Positions 7,637-16,229 of a stretch of DNA of 57,826 nt are shown here, piece by piece (the first letter of the stretch is position 1; each line of letters starts with the position of its first letter). The stretch is from CAYMUL01 sp964393605 (GTDB lineage Bacteria; Bacteroidota; Ignavibacteria; Ignavibacteriales; Ignavibacteriaceae), in assembly GCA_964393605.1 (NCBI GenBank), contig CAYMUL010000021.1, positions 1 through 57,826 of the forward strand. The letters are read 5' to 3'. The notes beneath the pieces are model-generated. The model saw only the letters and a program-made list of their open reading frames with translations, was not told the DNA's origin and searched no databases. The position numbers and the translations under genes are program-made.

Positions 7637-8194
7637 GGCGGTATCTGGAATGCTACGGCATTCTTAAATTCTTTGGGTGTAACCGCTCCAACCGTCCGCA
7701 GTTATCTTGATTATATGGAAAGTGCATTTCTTATCAGAAAGTTACAGCCATGGTTTGTAAATGCGGAGAAACGCTTGGTGAAATCTCCCAAAATATATTT
7801 CCGCGATAGCGGTTTGTTGCATGCTCTTTTATATATCGATGAAATGGATGAACTTTATGGACATCATGCCGCCGGGAATTCGTGGGAGTCTTTTGTGATT
7901 GAACAAATCTTTGCTCTGATAGATGATAGAGTGAATATTTTTTATTTCCGCACACACCACGGTGCAGAGGCGGATTTAGTTTTTGTTAAAGGCATAAAGC
8001 CGATTAGTTCCATCGAAATTAAACACTCCAATTCTCCAATCGTTACAAAAGGTTTTCATGAATCTATTAACACGCTGAAAACAAAACGGAATTTTGTAAT
8101 TACTCCGAACAGCGATACTTATGAAACAACAAACAAAATTACAGTCTGCGCATTGAAAACATTTTTAGAAAATTATATTCAGAAATTAGAATAG
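7610..8194 (+). pseudogene. 5'-truncated DUF4143 ATPase
   Basis: A 194-codon remnant of the same family as the ATPase at 3092-4435. It begins abruptly in the winged-helix region (WNATAFLNSLGVTAPTVRSYLDY) and continues through RKLQPWFVNAEKRLVKSPKIYFRDSGLLHALL to the nuclease-like end with GAEADLVFV and SIEIKHS. The whole P-loop ATPase half, about 200 residues, is missing. The only start is a GTG inside a dispersed repeat. It belongs to a different subfamily from the intact copy, so it is not a recent duplicate. Most likely a dead fragment; a functional stand-alone DUF4143 domain is less likely. Confidence 0.75.
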
Positions 8195-8281
8195 CTTGCA
8201 TAACCGCATCGTTGAACTGCGTTCGGCGTCGCGCTGTCTCATGACAATAAAATCGTGATATGTTGCAACAAAACAACCTAC

Positions 8282-8303
8282 CCCCTCTCCTCAAGGAGAG
8301 GGG
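8282..8303. terminator. G/C-rich hairpin between convergent genes
   Basis: CCCCTCTCCT at 8282-8291 pairs perfectly with AGGAGAGGGG at 8294-8303 across two bases, followed by the tail CAGGGGTGAGGT. It sits between the convergent DUF4143 remnant and the LamG gene, where a two-way terminator would be expected. Palindromes of this kind are widespread intergenic repeats in Bacteroidota genomes. Confidence 0.5.
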
Positions 8304-8374
8304 CAGGGGTGAGGTCAGTTTGTTCGCCGATTACTTCACCGCTGTAAAAGGTGTCAAATATTTTTGAAGAACCC

Positions 8375-8404
8375 AGTAAAGACAGAGCATACCCCGTCTT
8401 TACT
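8375..8404. repeat. Hairpin with GTAAAGAC/GTCTTTAC arms
   Basis: AGTAAAGAC (8375-8383) and GTCTTTACT (8396-8404) form a perfect 9-bp stem around a 12-base loop, 18 bases beyond the end of the LamG gene. The GTCTTTAC arm recurs in the palindrome inside the coding region at 26782-26809, which suggests one repeat family. Confidence 0.55.
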
Positions 8405-8422
8405 TGATGCCTGTCGTAATTA

Positions 8423-9748
8423 CTATTTTAGAAACATCATCTGTTTGTTTTCCAATATGTTGCCTGCACGAAGTTGGTAAAAATAAACGCCGCTTGGTAA
8501 TTGATAATTCATAATTGACAATTGATAATTATTGTAGCCTGCTTCTTTCCATTCGTTATCAATCAATGTTGCAACTTCATTTCCAAGCACATCAAATATT
8601 TTTAGAGAAACATAGCTGGACGCTGAAAGCTGGTAACTGATTACTGTACTCGGATTAAACGGATTGGGATAATTTTGAAACAGCGCAAACTCAGTCGGTT
8701 GAGAAATATCAACTTCAATCTCTTTGGAATATTCGTATTTGCCGTCGGTATCAATTTGTTTTAAGCGATAAAAATATTTTCCGTTTTCAACAACATTTTT
8801 ATCAGTAAAATTATAAAGCTTCGGCGAGTTGCTGTTGCCGTGTCCGTTGACGAAACCAATCGTCTCCCATTCCGAAAGCTGACCGCTGACTAGTGACCGC
8901 TGATTATTGATTACCGTACGCTGAATACCAAATCCGTAATTATTAACTTCGGTGGCTGTTGCCCATTTAAGTTGAACCGAATTACTCGTTACATTAGCGG
9001 TAAAAGAAGTGAGTTCCACAGGAAGAGGGGCGGTGCTTGTTACCCAATTAGAACCGTTTCCACGCAGAGTAAGCGTCCAGCCATTCCCCGATGCATCAGC
9101 AGTCGTTGCCCCACCGACTGTAGCACCGCTGCTATGCTCATCGAAGTGATATAGTGCCAAAGTGCTGCCATCAGTTGAAAAAGGTGCTGTTGGGACAGAG
9201 AATGTTCCGGTGTATCTAACAGTATTTGAAAATCGGACTTCATCGATAGTACCATAGAAAGGATATTTATTTTCGTCCGTGGCAGCCTGGCTGGCGACGA
9301 TAAAACCGCTACCGGGAGTATTAGGAGAAGATGGGGCTGTGCTATAGATGCTCGTCCCGTTTTTATAAATCGTCCATGTCCCGGAATTAGCCACCAAAGC
9401 AAGATGAGTCCATTCCCCGGCGGTGAGAACTGCGGTTGAGGAATACCAAGCGATTCCGCTGAGCAAAAACGCGATATTATTGCTGTAAGAATCCCATGTG
9501 TATAGGTAGAGTCCGTAGCCGTTATTAGCTGCTTTTCCATTAGCGACGATTGTTTGAACCGCTCCGGTATTACCGTTCCATTTTACCCATGCTTCCAAAG
9601 TAAAATTATCGGTAATCGTACTGAAAGTGCTAGCAGTCGCTACGCCACACGCGTTTGTACCAGGATATTCAATCGCATTTTCTGCCTGCGGGAACACTCT
9701 GCTGCAAAGAAGAATAATGCTGATAAAAAGAAGATATTTATTTTTCAT
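8423..9748 (-). CDS. LamG-domain protein with T9SS sorting signal
   Basis: Cell-surface or secreted protein of 441 residues. A signal peptide (1-20, ending SRVFPQ) is followed by a LamG/concanavalin-like jellyroll at about 25-225, with FTLEAWVKW, GEWTHLALV and GTIDEVRFSN as landmarks. A fibronectin-type-III-like segment follows (VELTSFTANV to the EVDIS strand), then the T9SS type A domain from FQNYPNPFNPS to KQMMFLK. The family binds carbohydrate or acts as an adhesin; this one has no catalytic domain. Two stretches look inserted: one encoding INNQRSLVSGQL in the FN3-like part (around 8877-8915) and one encoding a doubled NYQL motif in the sorting domain (8498-8530). It is followed by two hairpins. 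Confidence 0.85.
   Translation of the reverse strand: MKNKYLLFISIILLCSRVFPQAENAIEYPGTNACGVATASTFSTITDNFTLEAWVKWNGNTGAVQTIVANGKAANNGYGLYLYTWDSYSNNIAFLLSGIAWYSSTAVLTAGEWTHLALVANSGTWTIYKNGTSIYSTAPSSPNTPGSGFIVASQAATDENKYPFYGTIDEVRFSNTVRYTGTFSVPTAPFSTDGSTLALYHFDEHSSGATVGGATTADASGNGWTLTLRGNGSNWVTSTAPLPVELTSFTANVTSNSVQLKWATATEVNNYGFGIQRTVINNQRSLVSGQLSEWETIGFVNGHGNSNSPKLYNFTDKNVVENGKYFYRLKQIDTDGKYEYSKEIEVDISQPTEFALFQNYPNPFNPSTVISYQLSASSYVSLKIFDVLGNEVATLIDNEWKEAGYNNYQLSIMNYQLPSGVYFYQLRAGNILENKQMMFLK
8498..8530 (-). repeat. 21-base direct repeat in sorting domain
   Basis: AATTGATAATT occurs at 8499-8509 and again at 8520-8530, 21 bases or seven codons apart, giving NYQLSIM then NYQL in the protein. 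The same doubled motif is in the sorting domains at 30616-30648 and 56007-56051, whereas the one at 24961-26979 lacks it. Confidence 0.65.
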
Positions 9749-10342
9749 TTCATTTGCCCTTATTAATTATAAACTATTGTTGCGCAATAATAAATTTTAA
9801 AATATTTTCTGCCAATAGGTCTCTTTCATTTTTGACAGATTTCTTAAAAATATTTTCTCAAAATGACTTTTCTATCAATTACATCACATCAGATAAAAAA
9901 TTGGAATGAATTTTTGGAAAATTTTAGTAAATTTATTCAGGAGTAAATATCTCAGCATAATCAATCTATTCTTTTGCGAAGAGACAGTAATAGTTATGAA
10001 AATCGTAGGTAGACAATCTTTAAAGCATTTCCAAAGTTTTAACAAAAACCAATACCGATGCGTTTTATTCAGGTCTAAAAATGAAATAATAAAATCGTAG
10101 AATTTTCGAGTTTATCTCCCGCACAAACTTCATCAGTGAAAATTGAAAATTGTACATTCTTATTTCACGGTTGATATTTAACCGCGCTTTGTTTAGTTTC
10201 GTATTGAAAAATTTCGAATTGTAATTTTGCATGCATTCATAATGCATGTGAAAAACAATTTCTTTATCCTCGCCGTGTTACGGTAGTTCGTTGTTTCGGT
10301 TTGAGTACCGCTTATTTATTATAAAAAATTTTTGAGGAAAAT
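9749..10342. other. 594-base intergenic region with repeats
   Basis: No convincing gene; two short frames here have no protein-like composition. It carries the second copy of a 41-base repeat (10122-10162) and a perfect hairpin, CATGCATT (10230-10237) and AATGCATG (10241-10248) around CAT. The region separates divergent genes, so it should hold promoters for both the LamG gene and the large secreted protein at 10343. Confidence 0.5.
10122..10162 (+). repeat. 41-base dispersed repeat, copy 2
   Basis: Matches 7596-7636 at 39 of 41 positions. Unlike copy 1 it is not next to a DUF4143 remnant, so the repeat is an independent element and not part of that gene. Confidence 0.6.
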
Positions 10343-13300
10343 ATGAAACGATTTAAGCTTCTTTCGGTTCTGATTCTTGCAACCATCTCCATTGCTCTCT
10401 TTGTTGGAGATGATAAAAACAAACTCAGAAAAATTTCTACCAATGATGATTATAAATTCATTGCGGCGAACAATTGCAAAATGTGGTTTTCGAACAATGG
10501 CGACGGCTCGCACGATCCTATTGCCGGCGGCAATGGTTTTTACTACCCCTATCTTACAAACCCCCAACAAGCGTTAATTTTTGAAGACGGACTTATCTTC
10601 GGCGGGAAAATTGGTAACGATATAAGGTTCAACGGCAATACACACAGACAAGGTCTTCAAGCGGGAAAAATTTTAGTCGAAGGTATCGCCGATGATCCTT
10701 CACTTGAAAAGTATCGAATCTATAGAATAAGAAAAGATTGGAAAAATTATCCGAACGCGGTTATGAAATCGCAACTCGAAAAAGATTGGAATGAATGGCC
10801 CGTTGAAGATGGTGCGCCATGGATTGATATTGACGGCGACGGCATTTTTACAAGAGGCATCGATGAACCGCAATGTATCGGCGATGAAACTCTTTGGTAT
10901 GTGTCGAATGATTTTGATCCTATCCGCTCAACTTTTACTTACGGCACTCTGCCAATGGGTTTAGAATTTCAAACAACTGTATTCGCATTCAGCAATCCTT
11001 ATGCGCCAATTAATGATGTTATCTTTAAGAAATACAAAGTTATAAACAAAGGCAAAAACACAATTAAAGATTTTTATTTCGGCTATTGGACCGATGATGA
11101 CATGGGAGATGCAGGAGACGATCTTGTTGGATGTGATACGATGTTATCAATGTTCTATACTTATAACGGGGACAATTATGACGAAATTTATAATGATGGT
11201 GCACCCCCTGCGGTAGCGCATGCTGTTTTGCAAGGTCCCATTGTAAATTCACTCTCATCCGATTCTGCTTTGTTTGACGGTAAGTGGATTAAAGGGAAAA
11301 AGAATTTACCAATGACATCGTGTATTTCCCTTTTAAAATGGATCCCTCTATATCGCGATGCAAGACAAGGCGATCCGCTTGGTGCTTTAGAATTTTATAA
11401 CTACTTAAAAGGATTAACGCTAGTTGGTGACGAAATTATCAATCCGATTTCAGGAATGCAAACTACATATTGCGTTCCCGGCGATCCTATAACAGGTACG
11501 GGGTGGTATGACTATTTGGGCTGGCCCGGGCTACAACCTCCTCCGGCAGATAGACGCGCGATGATGGGCATCGGTCCTATTAACTTTGCGCCGAGTGACA
11601 CACAAGAAGTTATTATTGCTATTATTGTAGCGAGAGGAAAAGACAGACTTAATAGCATCAAACGGCTTCGTGAAAGCGTTACTTATGCGAAAAAATATTA
11701 CGACAATCTTTTTCAAATTGATTATAATATTCCTTCCGCCAATCTCAACAGCCGCGTCGGTGAAAGAGAGGTTAATTTGTTTTGGTCTTCCGAAGCTGAA
11801 AATTTTTTAATTCCGGATCAATATCTACCCGACTCGCTTTCATATTCTTCATCGTTGGGAGATACGATTTTTAAAACGCCCGATAAATTTTTCCGCTTCG
11901 AAGGTTATCAACTTTTTCAATACAAAGATGAAAAGGGCGCTGAGCCGATTCTTCTTCAGCAGTGGGATCTACAAAACAATATTGCAAATGTTTTCCATTG
12001 GCAGGATAAATTGACGAACAATCCTATCGCTCTTTCAAACCCGATTATTAAATTGAGCGACAGCGGCATCGTGAGAAAATTTACGATTGAAAAAGATAAA
12101 TACACAGGTCAGTATCTCGTTCCTGCAAAAAAATATTACTTCGCATTGAGAACTATCGCATACTCGGAATACAGTTCTCCACCGATACAATTCAGTTCAC
12201 CCAAAATTTATTCGATAACTCCGGGAAAACCAGCAATAGACATATCCCCCTACTTTTCTGTGGAAGAAGAAATTAATGCGGTTCAAACAGTTGGGAATGC
12301 TGATGCGGCATTTCAAGCTATTGCCTACGCCCCGGAACTGATGAAAGATAGAAATTATAAAGTTGTATTCACTTCGGTGAATAATGCGATTTCGTACAAT
12401 CTTATTAATGAAGAGAATGGCGACACATTATTCAAACACCTGATTTACGAGTCGCAATCGGACGCGCAAATCATCGACGGCTTCTACACAAAAATTATAA
12501 ATATCGGTTATGATTCAATCAAAGCAAGAAGTTCAAATAATTATGTTCGCGCAGTAGAAGAGATTAATGGAAAAGATGGTGTAACTCTTACTCCAAAAAA
12601 TGTTTTGAATGAATTTAACACAACATCAAAATGGAAAATTATTCCTACCGTTACTTACTCAAACAATCCGTTCCAAAATATTAACTGGCAATATTCATTG
12701 GGAAATTATGATTATGAAGTTCGTTTTACTAACAGAGGAAGTCAATACTACTACAGTAAAAGTAACGGTCTTAATCCGCATTTGAAGAGTGACAGCATTG
12801 CGCCGGATCGGCTTCCGTTTGAAGTTTGGCGTATTGACGCACTTGGTAATCAGAAACAAGCTTTTGTAAAGATTGTCGATGTCAATAATAACACACGCTG
12901 GAATTACGATGCAATAAATTCACAATGGGAGGCAATCATGGTTTATTTTAAAGATGAAAGCGATGTCTATACTGAACCGTTAAGTTTAACTTCCAACACT
13001 TCAATGAACTATCAACACAGACTCAAATTTGCTTTTGTCGGCGAATTACCCGAAGAAGGAACGGTGATTAAATTTAGTTCATGGAAACCGATAAAAGTTG
13101 GAAATGAATTTTCATTCTCCACTCACGCACCGAAGAAAAATGATTCACAAAGCGCGAAGGAAAGATTATCGCAAATAAATGTTTTTCCCAACCCATATTT
13201 CGGCAGAGAAACTTTTGATGACAAAAATGAATTTGTAACATTCACAAACTTACCTGCAACGGTAACGATAAGAATTTTTTCGCTCGGCGGTACATTTATC

Positions 13301-13474
13301 AAAAGATTAGATAAAGATAATGGTGATCAATATTTAGTTTGGGATTTAAAAAACAGCGACGGTTATTTTGTCGGAAGCGGAATTTATTTGGCTCATCTTG
13401 AAATGCCCGGTATCGGACAGAAGATAATGAAGATTGCAATCGTTCAGGAAAACAGGTTTTATCTCGGCTATTAA
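10343..13474 (+). CDS. Large secreted protein, divergent sorting domain
   Basis: 1043 residues with a signal peptide-like start (MKRFKLLSVLILATISIALF) and no recognised enzymatic domain. The N-terminal 300 residues hold calcium-loop-like DIDGDGIF and paired beta strands (YKVINKGKNTIKDFYFGYWTDDDMGD), a style I know from large uncharacterised surface proteins of Ignavibacteria. Fibronectin-like segments fill the middle. The last 85 residues (INVFPNPYFGRE to the end) form a FlgD-like or T9SS-type domain, though with FPNPYFG in place of the usual NYPNPFNP and an extra NRFYLGY tail. The start follows TGAGGAAA. Probably exported by T9SS and displayed on the surface. It stands alone before the TonB receptor operon. 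Function unknown. Confidence 0.72.
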   Translation: MKRFKLLSVLILATISIALFVGDDKNKLRKISTNDDYKFIAANNCKMWFSNNGDGSHDPIAGGNGFYYPYLTNPQQALIFEDGLIFGGKIGNDIRFNGNTHRQGLQAGKILVEGIADDPSLEKYRIYRIRKDWKNYPNAVMKSQLEKDWNEWPVEDGAPWIDIDGDGIFTRGIDEPQCIGDETLWYVSNDFDPIRSTFTYGTLPMGLEFQTTVFAFSNPYAPINDVIFKKYKVINKGKNTIKDFYFGYWTDDDMGDAGDDLVGCDTMLSMFYTYNGDNYDEIYNDGAPPAVAHAVLQGPIVNSLSSDSALFDGKWIKGKKNLPMTSCISLLKWIPLYRDARQGDPLGALEFYNYLKGLTLVGDEIINPISGMQTTYCVPGDPITGTGWYDYLGWPGLQPPPADRRAMMGIGPINFAPSDTQEVIIAIIVARGKDRLNSIKRLRESVTYAKKYYDNLFQIDYNIPSANLNSRVGEREVNLFWSSEAENFLIPDQYLPDSLSYSSSLGDTIFKTPDKFFRFEGYQLFQYKDEKGAEPILLQQWDLQNNIANVFHWQDKLTNNPIALSNPIIKLSDSGIVRKFTIEKDKYTGQYLVPAKKYYFALRTIAYSEYSSPPIQFSSPKIYSITPGKPAIDISPYFSVEEEINAVQTVGNADAAFQAIAYAPELMKDRNYKVVFTSVNNAISYNLINEENGDTLFKHLIYESQSDAQIIDGFYTKIINIGYDSIKARSSNNYVRAVEEINGKDGVTLTPKNVLNEFNTTSKWKIIPTVTYSNNPFQNINWQYSLGNYDYEVRFTNRGSQYYYSKSNGLNPHLKSDSIAPDRLPFEVWRIDALGNQKQAFVKIVDVNNNTRWNYDAINSQWEAIMVYFKDESDVYTEPLSLTSNTSMNYQHRLKFAFVGELPEEGTVIKFSSWKPIKVGNEFSFSTHAPKKNDSQSAKERLSQINVFPNPYFGRETFDDKNEFVTFTNLPATVTIRIFSLGGTFIKRLDKDNGDQYLVWDLKNSDGYFVGSGIYLAHLEMPGIGQKIMKIAIVQENRFYLGY

Positions 13475-13636
13475 TTCGTGGAGGTTTCTACTCCGAAGTG
13501 AATATTCCGTTTGTTTTTGATGCTATAAAAAAGTTATTTTCTATCCGTGTAATTAGAGGGTTTTAATTAATGAAGTTTTTAATAAACAACCCAAAACCCT
13601 GATGTAATTTTTTTCAATCAATACAGGCGTGTTACG

Positions 13637-15595
13637 ATGAAAATAACATTTACCATTGTGTCGATTTTACTTTTCTCTTTCTTGAGTTACGCTCAAATAG
13701 AAGAAGAGAATTTAGCAACCATATCACTTGATTCTTTACTGAATGTAAAAATCAGTTCCGCTTCAAAATATTGGCAAACAACATTTGAAGCGCCTTCTTC
13801 CGTTAGTATAATTTCTTCGGAAGATATTGAAAGATTTGGTTATCAAACAGTCGGAGACGCGCTGGCTAGTCTCGGCGGTTTTTATTTAAGCTACGATAGA
13901 AACTATGCATATCTTGGCGTGCGCGGTTTCAGCCGCCCAACCGACTACAACAATCGCGTGTTACTTATGATTAATGATCATCCGATTAATGAAAATGTTT
14001 TCGGCTCTTCATCAATCGGAACGGAACTCGGAATTTCACTCAGCAGTGTTGAAAGAATTGAAGTTGTTAGAGGTCCCGGCTCATCCCTTTACGGCACGGG
14101 TGCAATGTTTTCGGTAATTAACATCGTTACAAAAAATGGCGGGGATTTTGACAAAGCGAATTTTGCAATCGCAACAGGCAGTTTCAATCAATATTCTACT
14201 TCTTTAAATCTCGGTAAAACTATTTCAGACGATTGGGAATTCTTCCTCTCCGCAAAATATTTTGAGCAGAAAGGAAAAGATATTTACTTCGCCGAGTTTG
14301 ATGATCCTTCAACAAATTCAGGTGTTGCAGTTGATCTTGATAGAGATAAATATTGGGGAATGTGCGCACTTCTCAAATACAAGCGAACTAAACTTCAGTT
14401 TAAATATTCTGCACGGGAAAAATTTTTTCCAACCGCTTCATACGGAATCGATTTCAATCATCCGAATTCTAAAACGAACGACAATTTCGGATTCATCGAA
14501 GCGTCCCACTTTATTCCGATAAAAGGAAATGATGAGATTACCGTAAAGCTAAGTTTGGATAGATATTACTACACAGGAAATTATCCTTATAACAATTTAA
14601 TTTCTTCGGATGAAGCAATCGGAATGTGGGGATTATTTAATGTTCAATATTACACCGAGTTGAGTAGCGCTTCTAATTTTATCGCGGGCATCGAGTACAA
14701 AGAAAATTTGGAATCGCGCTATCGTCTTGTTGATAACACAGGAGAATCATTTAATAAGAATATTCTCACTTCCGTTAAATCTTTTTATGCACAAAATGAA
14801 TTTCAACCGTTGCCGACATTAACTCTACTTGCAAGCATAAGATATGATGGATATACAGGCGAGTCGGCGTTGTTCTCTCCGCGTGGCGCAATTGTGTTCA
14901 ATGCTTTTCAATATTCTGTTTTGAAAATTGTTTATGGAACTGCGTATCGTGCGCCAAATACTTATGAATTATACTACGAAGATGTGCCGACAAATTTCAA
15001 ACTAAGCTCAGGTTTAGAACCGGAAAAGATTACAACGCTCGAGTTTATTTACCAACAAAAATTTTCCGATGTTCTTTCCGGAACGATTTCTCTGTATAAT
15101 TATCGCGTTACAAATTTGATTGATCAATATTTTGACGATACCGATTCTTCACTTCAATTTAGAAATTTTAATAAAGCATCGGCAAACGGCGCGGAGTTGA
15201 ACTTGAATTATTACCCAAACAAAAATATCAAAACATATTTACGTTACTCCTATCAATATGCGCAGGATGACGAGGCAAAAACGCACATGTCGAATTCACC
15301 TAAGCATTTATTTCGCGGCGGTGCGGCGGTTCCATGCTTTAATTTATTTTATCTTTCCCCCGAAGTTGCTTATGAATCGAATCGGCAAACGGTCTACGGA
15401 ACTTTAACCGAGGATTTTATAAAAGTCGATTTAACTTTAGTTACACAAACTTTTTATGATGACTATTCGCTTGCCGTTACAATTAAAAATTTGTTTAACA
15501 AAACATATGCACATCCTGGCGGCTTCGAACATGTTCAAAACGCAATTGTGCAAGACGGAAGAAGTTTTCTTCTCAGACTTCAAAAAAGTTTTTAG
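13637..15595 (+). CDS. TonB-dependent outer-membrane receptor
   Basis: 652-residue outer-membrane receptor with a signal peptide (1-19, ending LSYAQ). The plug domain covers about 50-165 and includes SVERIEVVRGPGSSLYGTGA, the standard plug landmark; a 22-strand barrel follows and ends in LLRLQKSF with the terminal phenylalanine used by the Bam machinery. SLDSLLNVKISSASKYWQ near the N-terminus is typical of receptors that stand next to YfiR-like proteins. It has no carboxypeptidase-like extension and is short, so it is not a SusC-type glycan importer. The YfiR-like gene starts 17 bases later and a histidine kinase follows, so the receptor may deliver or sense the ligand for that pathway. Ligand unknown. 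Confidence 0.88.
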   Translation: MKITFTIVSILLFSFLSYAQIEEENLATISLDSLLNVKISSASKYWQTTFEAPSSVSIISSEDIERFGYQTVGDALASLGGFYLSYDRNYAYLGVRGFSRPTDYNNRVLLMINDHPINENVFGSSSIGTELGISLSSVERIEVVRGPGSSLYGTGAMFSVINIVTKNGGDFDKANFAIATGSFNQYSTSLNLGKTISDDWEFFLSAKYFEQKGKDIYFAEFDDPSTNSGVAVDLDRDKYWGMCALLKYKRTKLQFKYSAREKFFPTASYGIDFNHPNSKTNDNFGFIEASHFIPIKGNDEITVKLSLDRYYYTGNYPYNNLISSDEAIGMWGLFNVQYYTELSSASNFIAGIEYKENLESRYRLVDNTGESFNKNILTSVKSFYAQNEFQPLPTLTLLASIRYDGYTGESALFSPRGAIVFNAFQYSVLKIVYGTAYRAPNTYELYYEDVPTNFKLSSGLEPEKITTLEFIYQQKFSDVLSGTISLYNYRVTNLIDQYFDDTDSSLQFRNFNKASANGAELNLNYYPNKNIKTYLRYSYQYAQDDEAKTHMSNSPKHLFRGGAAVPCFNLFYLSPEVAYESNRQTVYGTLTEDFIKVDLTLVTQTFYDDYSLAVTIKNLFNKTYAHPGGFEHVQNAIVQDGRSFLLRLQKSF

Positions 15596-15611
15596 CGGAG
15601 AAATTTCTTTG

Positions 15612-16229
15612 ATGCGACGCTTTCTCAAAACTAATTTTATTCCAAAGTTAAATGCAACTCCGCACAATATTGCGGCGACGATATTTATTTTTTTCATATT
15701 CACGCACAATAATTTTTCACAGACGCCGGAAATTCCGGTGCGCATACAATTTGAAATATTTTTTAAGATTCTTTCCTTTGATAAAAATTTGAAACAACGC
15801 GGGGCAGAAGGATTGAAGATGTTAATCGTATATCAAAAAAAATATCGCTCTTCACTCGCTGTATTTCACGAAGTGGATGATTTTTGGCAAGAACAACAAA
15901 TTAAAGATGTTAATAAAATCCCAATTACATTTTCTTTTGTTGATATCGATGAATCATCGATAAACACCGCGATAAATAAAGAAGGATCAAACTTGATTTA
16001 TGTTTGTCCTTTGCGCGGTATCGATATTCGGGATTTAGTTTTACTTACGCGCGAAAAAAATGTACTGAGTTTTACCGGAGTTGCTGATTATGTTTATGAT
16101 GGCGTGTCGGTTGGAATGGAATTAAAAAATCAGAAGCCCTTGATTCTAATAAACCTGGATGCATCTAAAGAAGAGGATGCAGATTTTTCTTCACAACTTC
16201 TTAAAATTTCTAAAATAATTAAAGAGTGA
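15612..16229 (+). CDS. YfiR/DUF4154-family periplasmic protein
   Basis: 205 residues with an N-terminal hydrophobic signal (AATIFIFFIFTHNNFSQ) and a fold matching YfiR/DUF4154: RIQFEIFFKILSFDKNL, then LKMLIVYQKKY, and the alternating segments ending NLDASKEEDADFSSQLLKISKII. In Pseudomonas, YfiR is a periplasmic inhibitor of a membrane diguanylate cyclase; in other lineages such proteins sit next to histidine kinases. I chose ATG 15612 with GGAGAAAT before it. The stop overlaps the kinase start, indicating translational coupling. I infer that it modulates the kinase sensor domain in the periplasm. YfiR in Pseudomonas has conserved cysteines; this one has only one obvious cysteine (IYVCPLRG), so redox control by disulfides is unlikely. 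Confidence 0.72.
   Translation: MRRFLKTNFIPKLNATPHNIAATIFIFFIFTHNNFSQTPEIPVRIQFEIFFKILSFDKNLKQRGAEGLKMLIVYQKKYRSSLAVFHEVDDFWQEQQIKDVNKIPITFSFVDIDESSINTAINKEGSNLIYVCPLRGIDIRDLVLLTREKNVLSFTGVADYVYDGVSVGMELKNQKPLILINLDASKEEDADFSSQLLKISKIIKE

Noticed and set aside
9040..9540. 166-codon frame on the same strand within the LamG gene
   Set aside because: Different frame of the LamG coding region without domains; the LamG frame has signal peptide, domain motifs and sorting signal.
9906..10247. Two short opposing frames in the intergenic region
   Set aside because: No conserved features, and both cover a dispersed repeat or hairpin.
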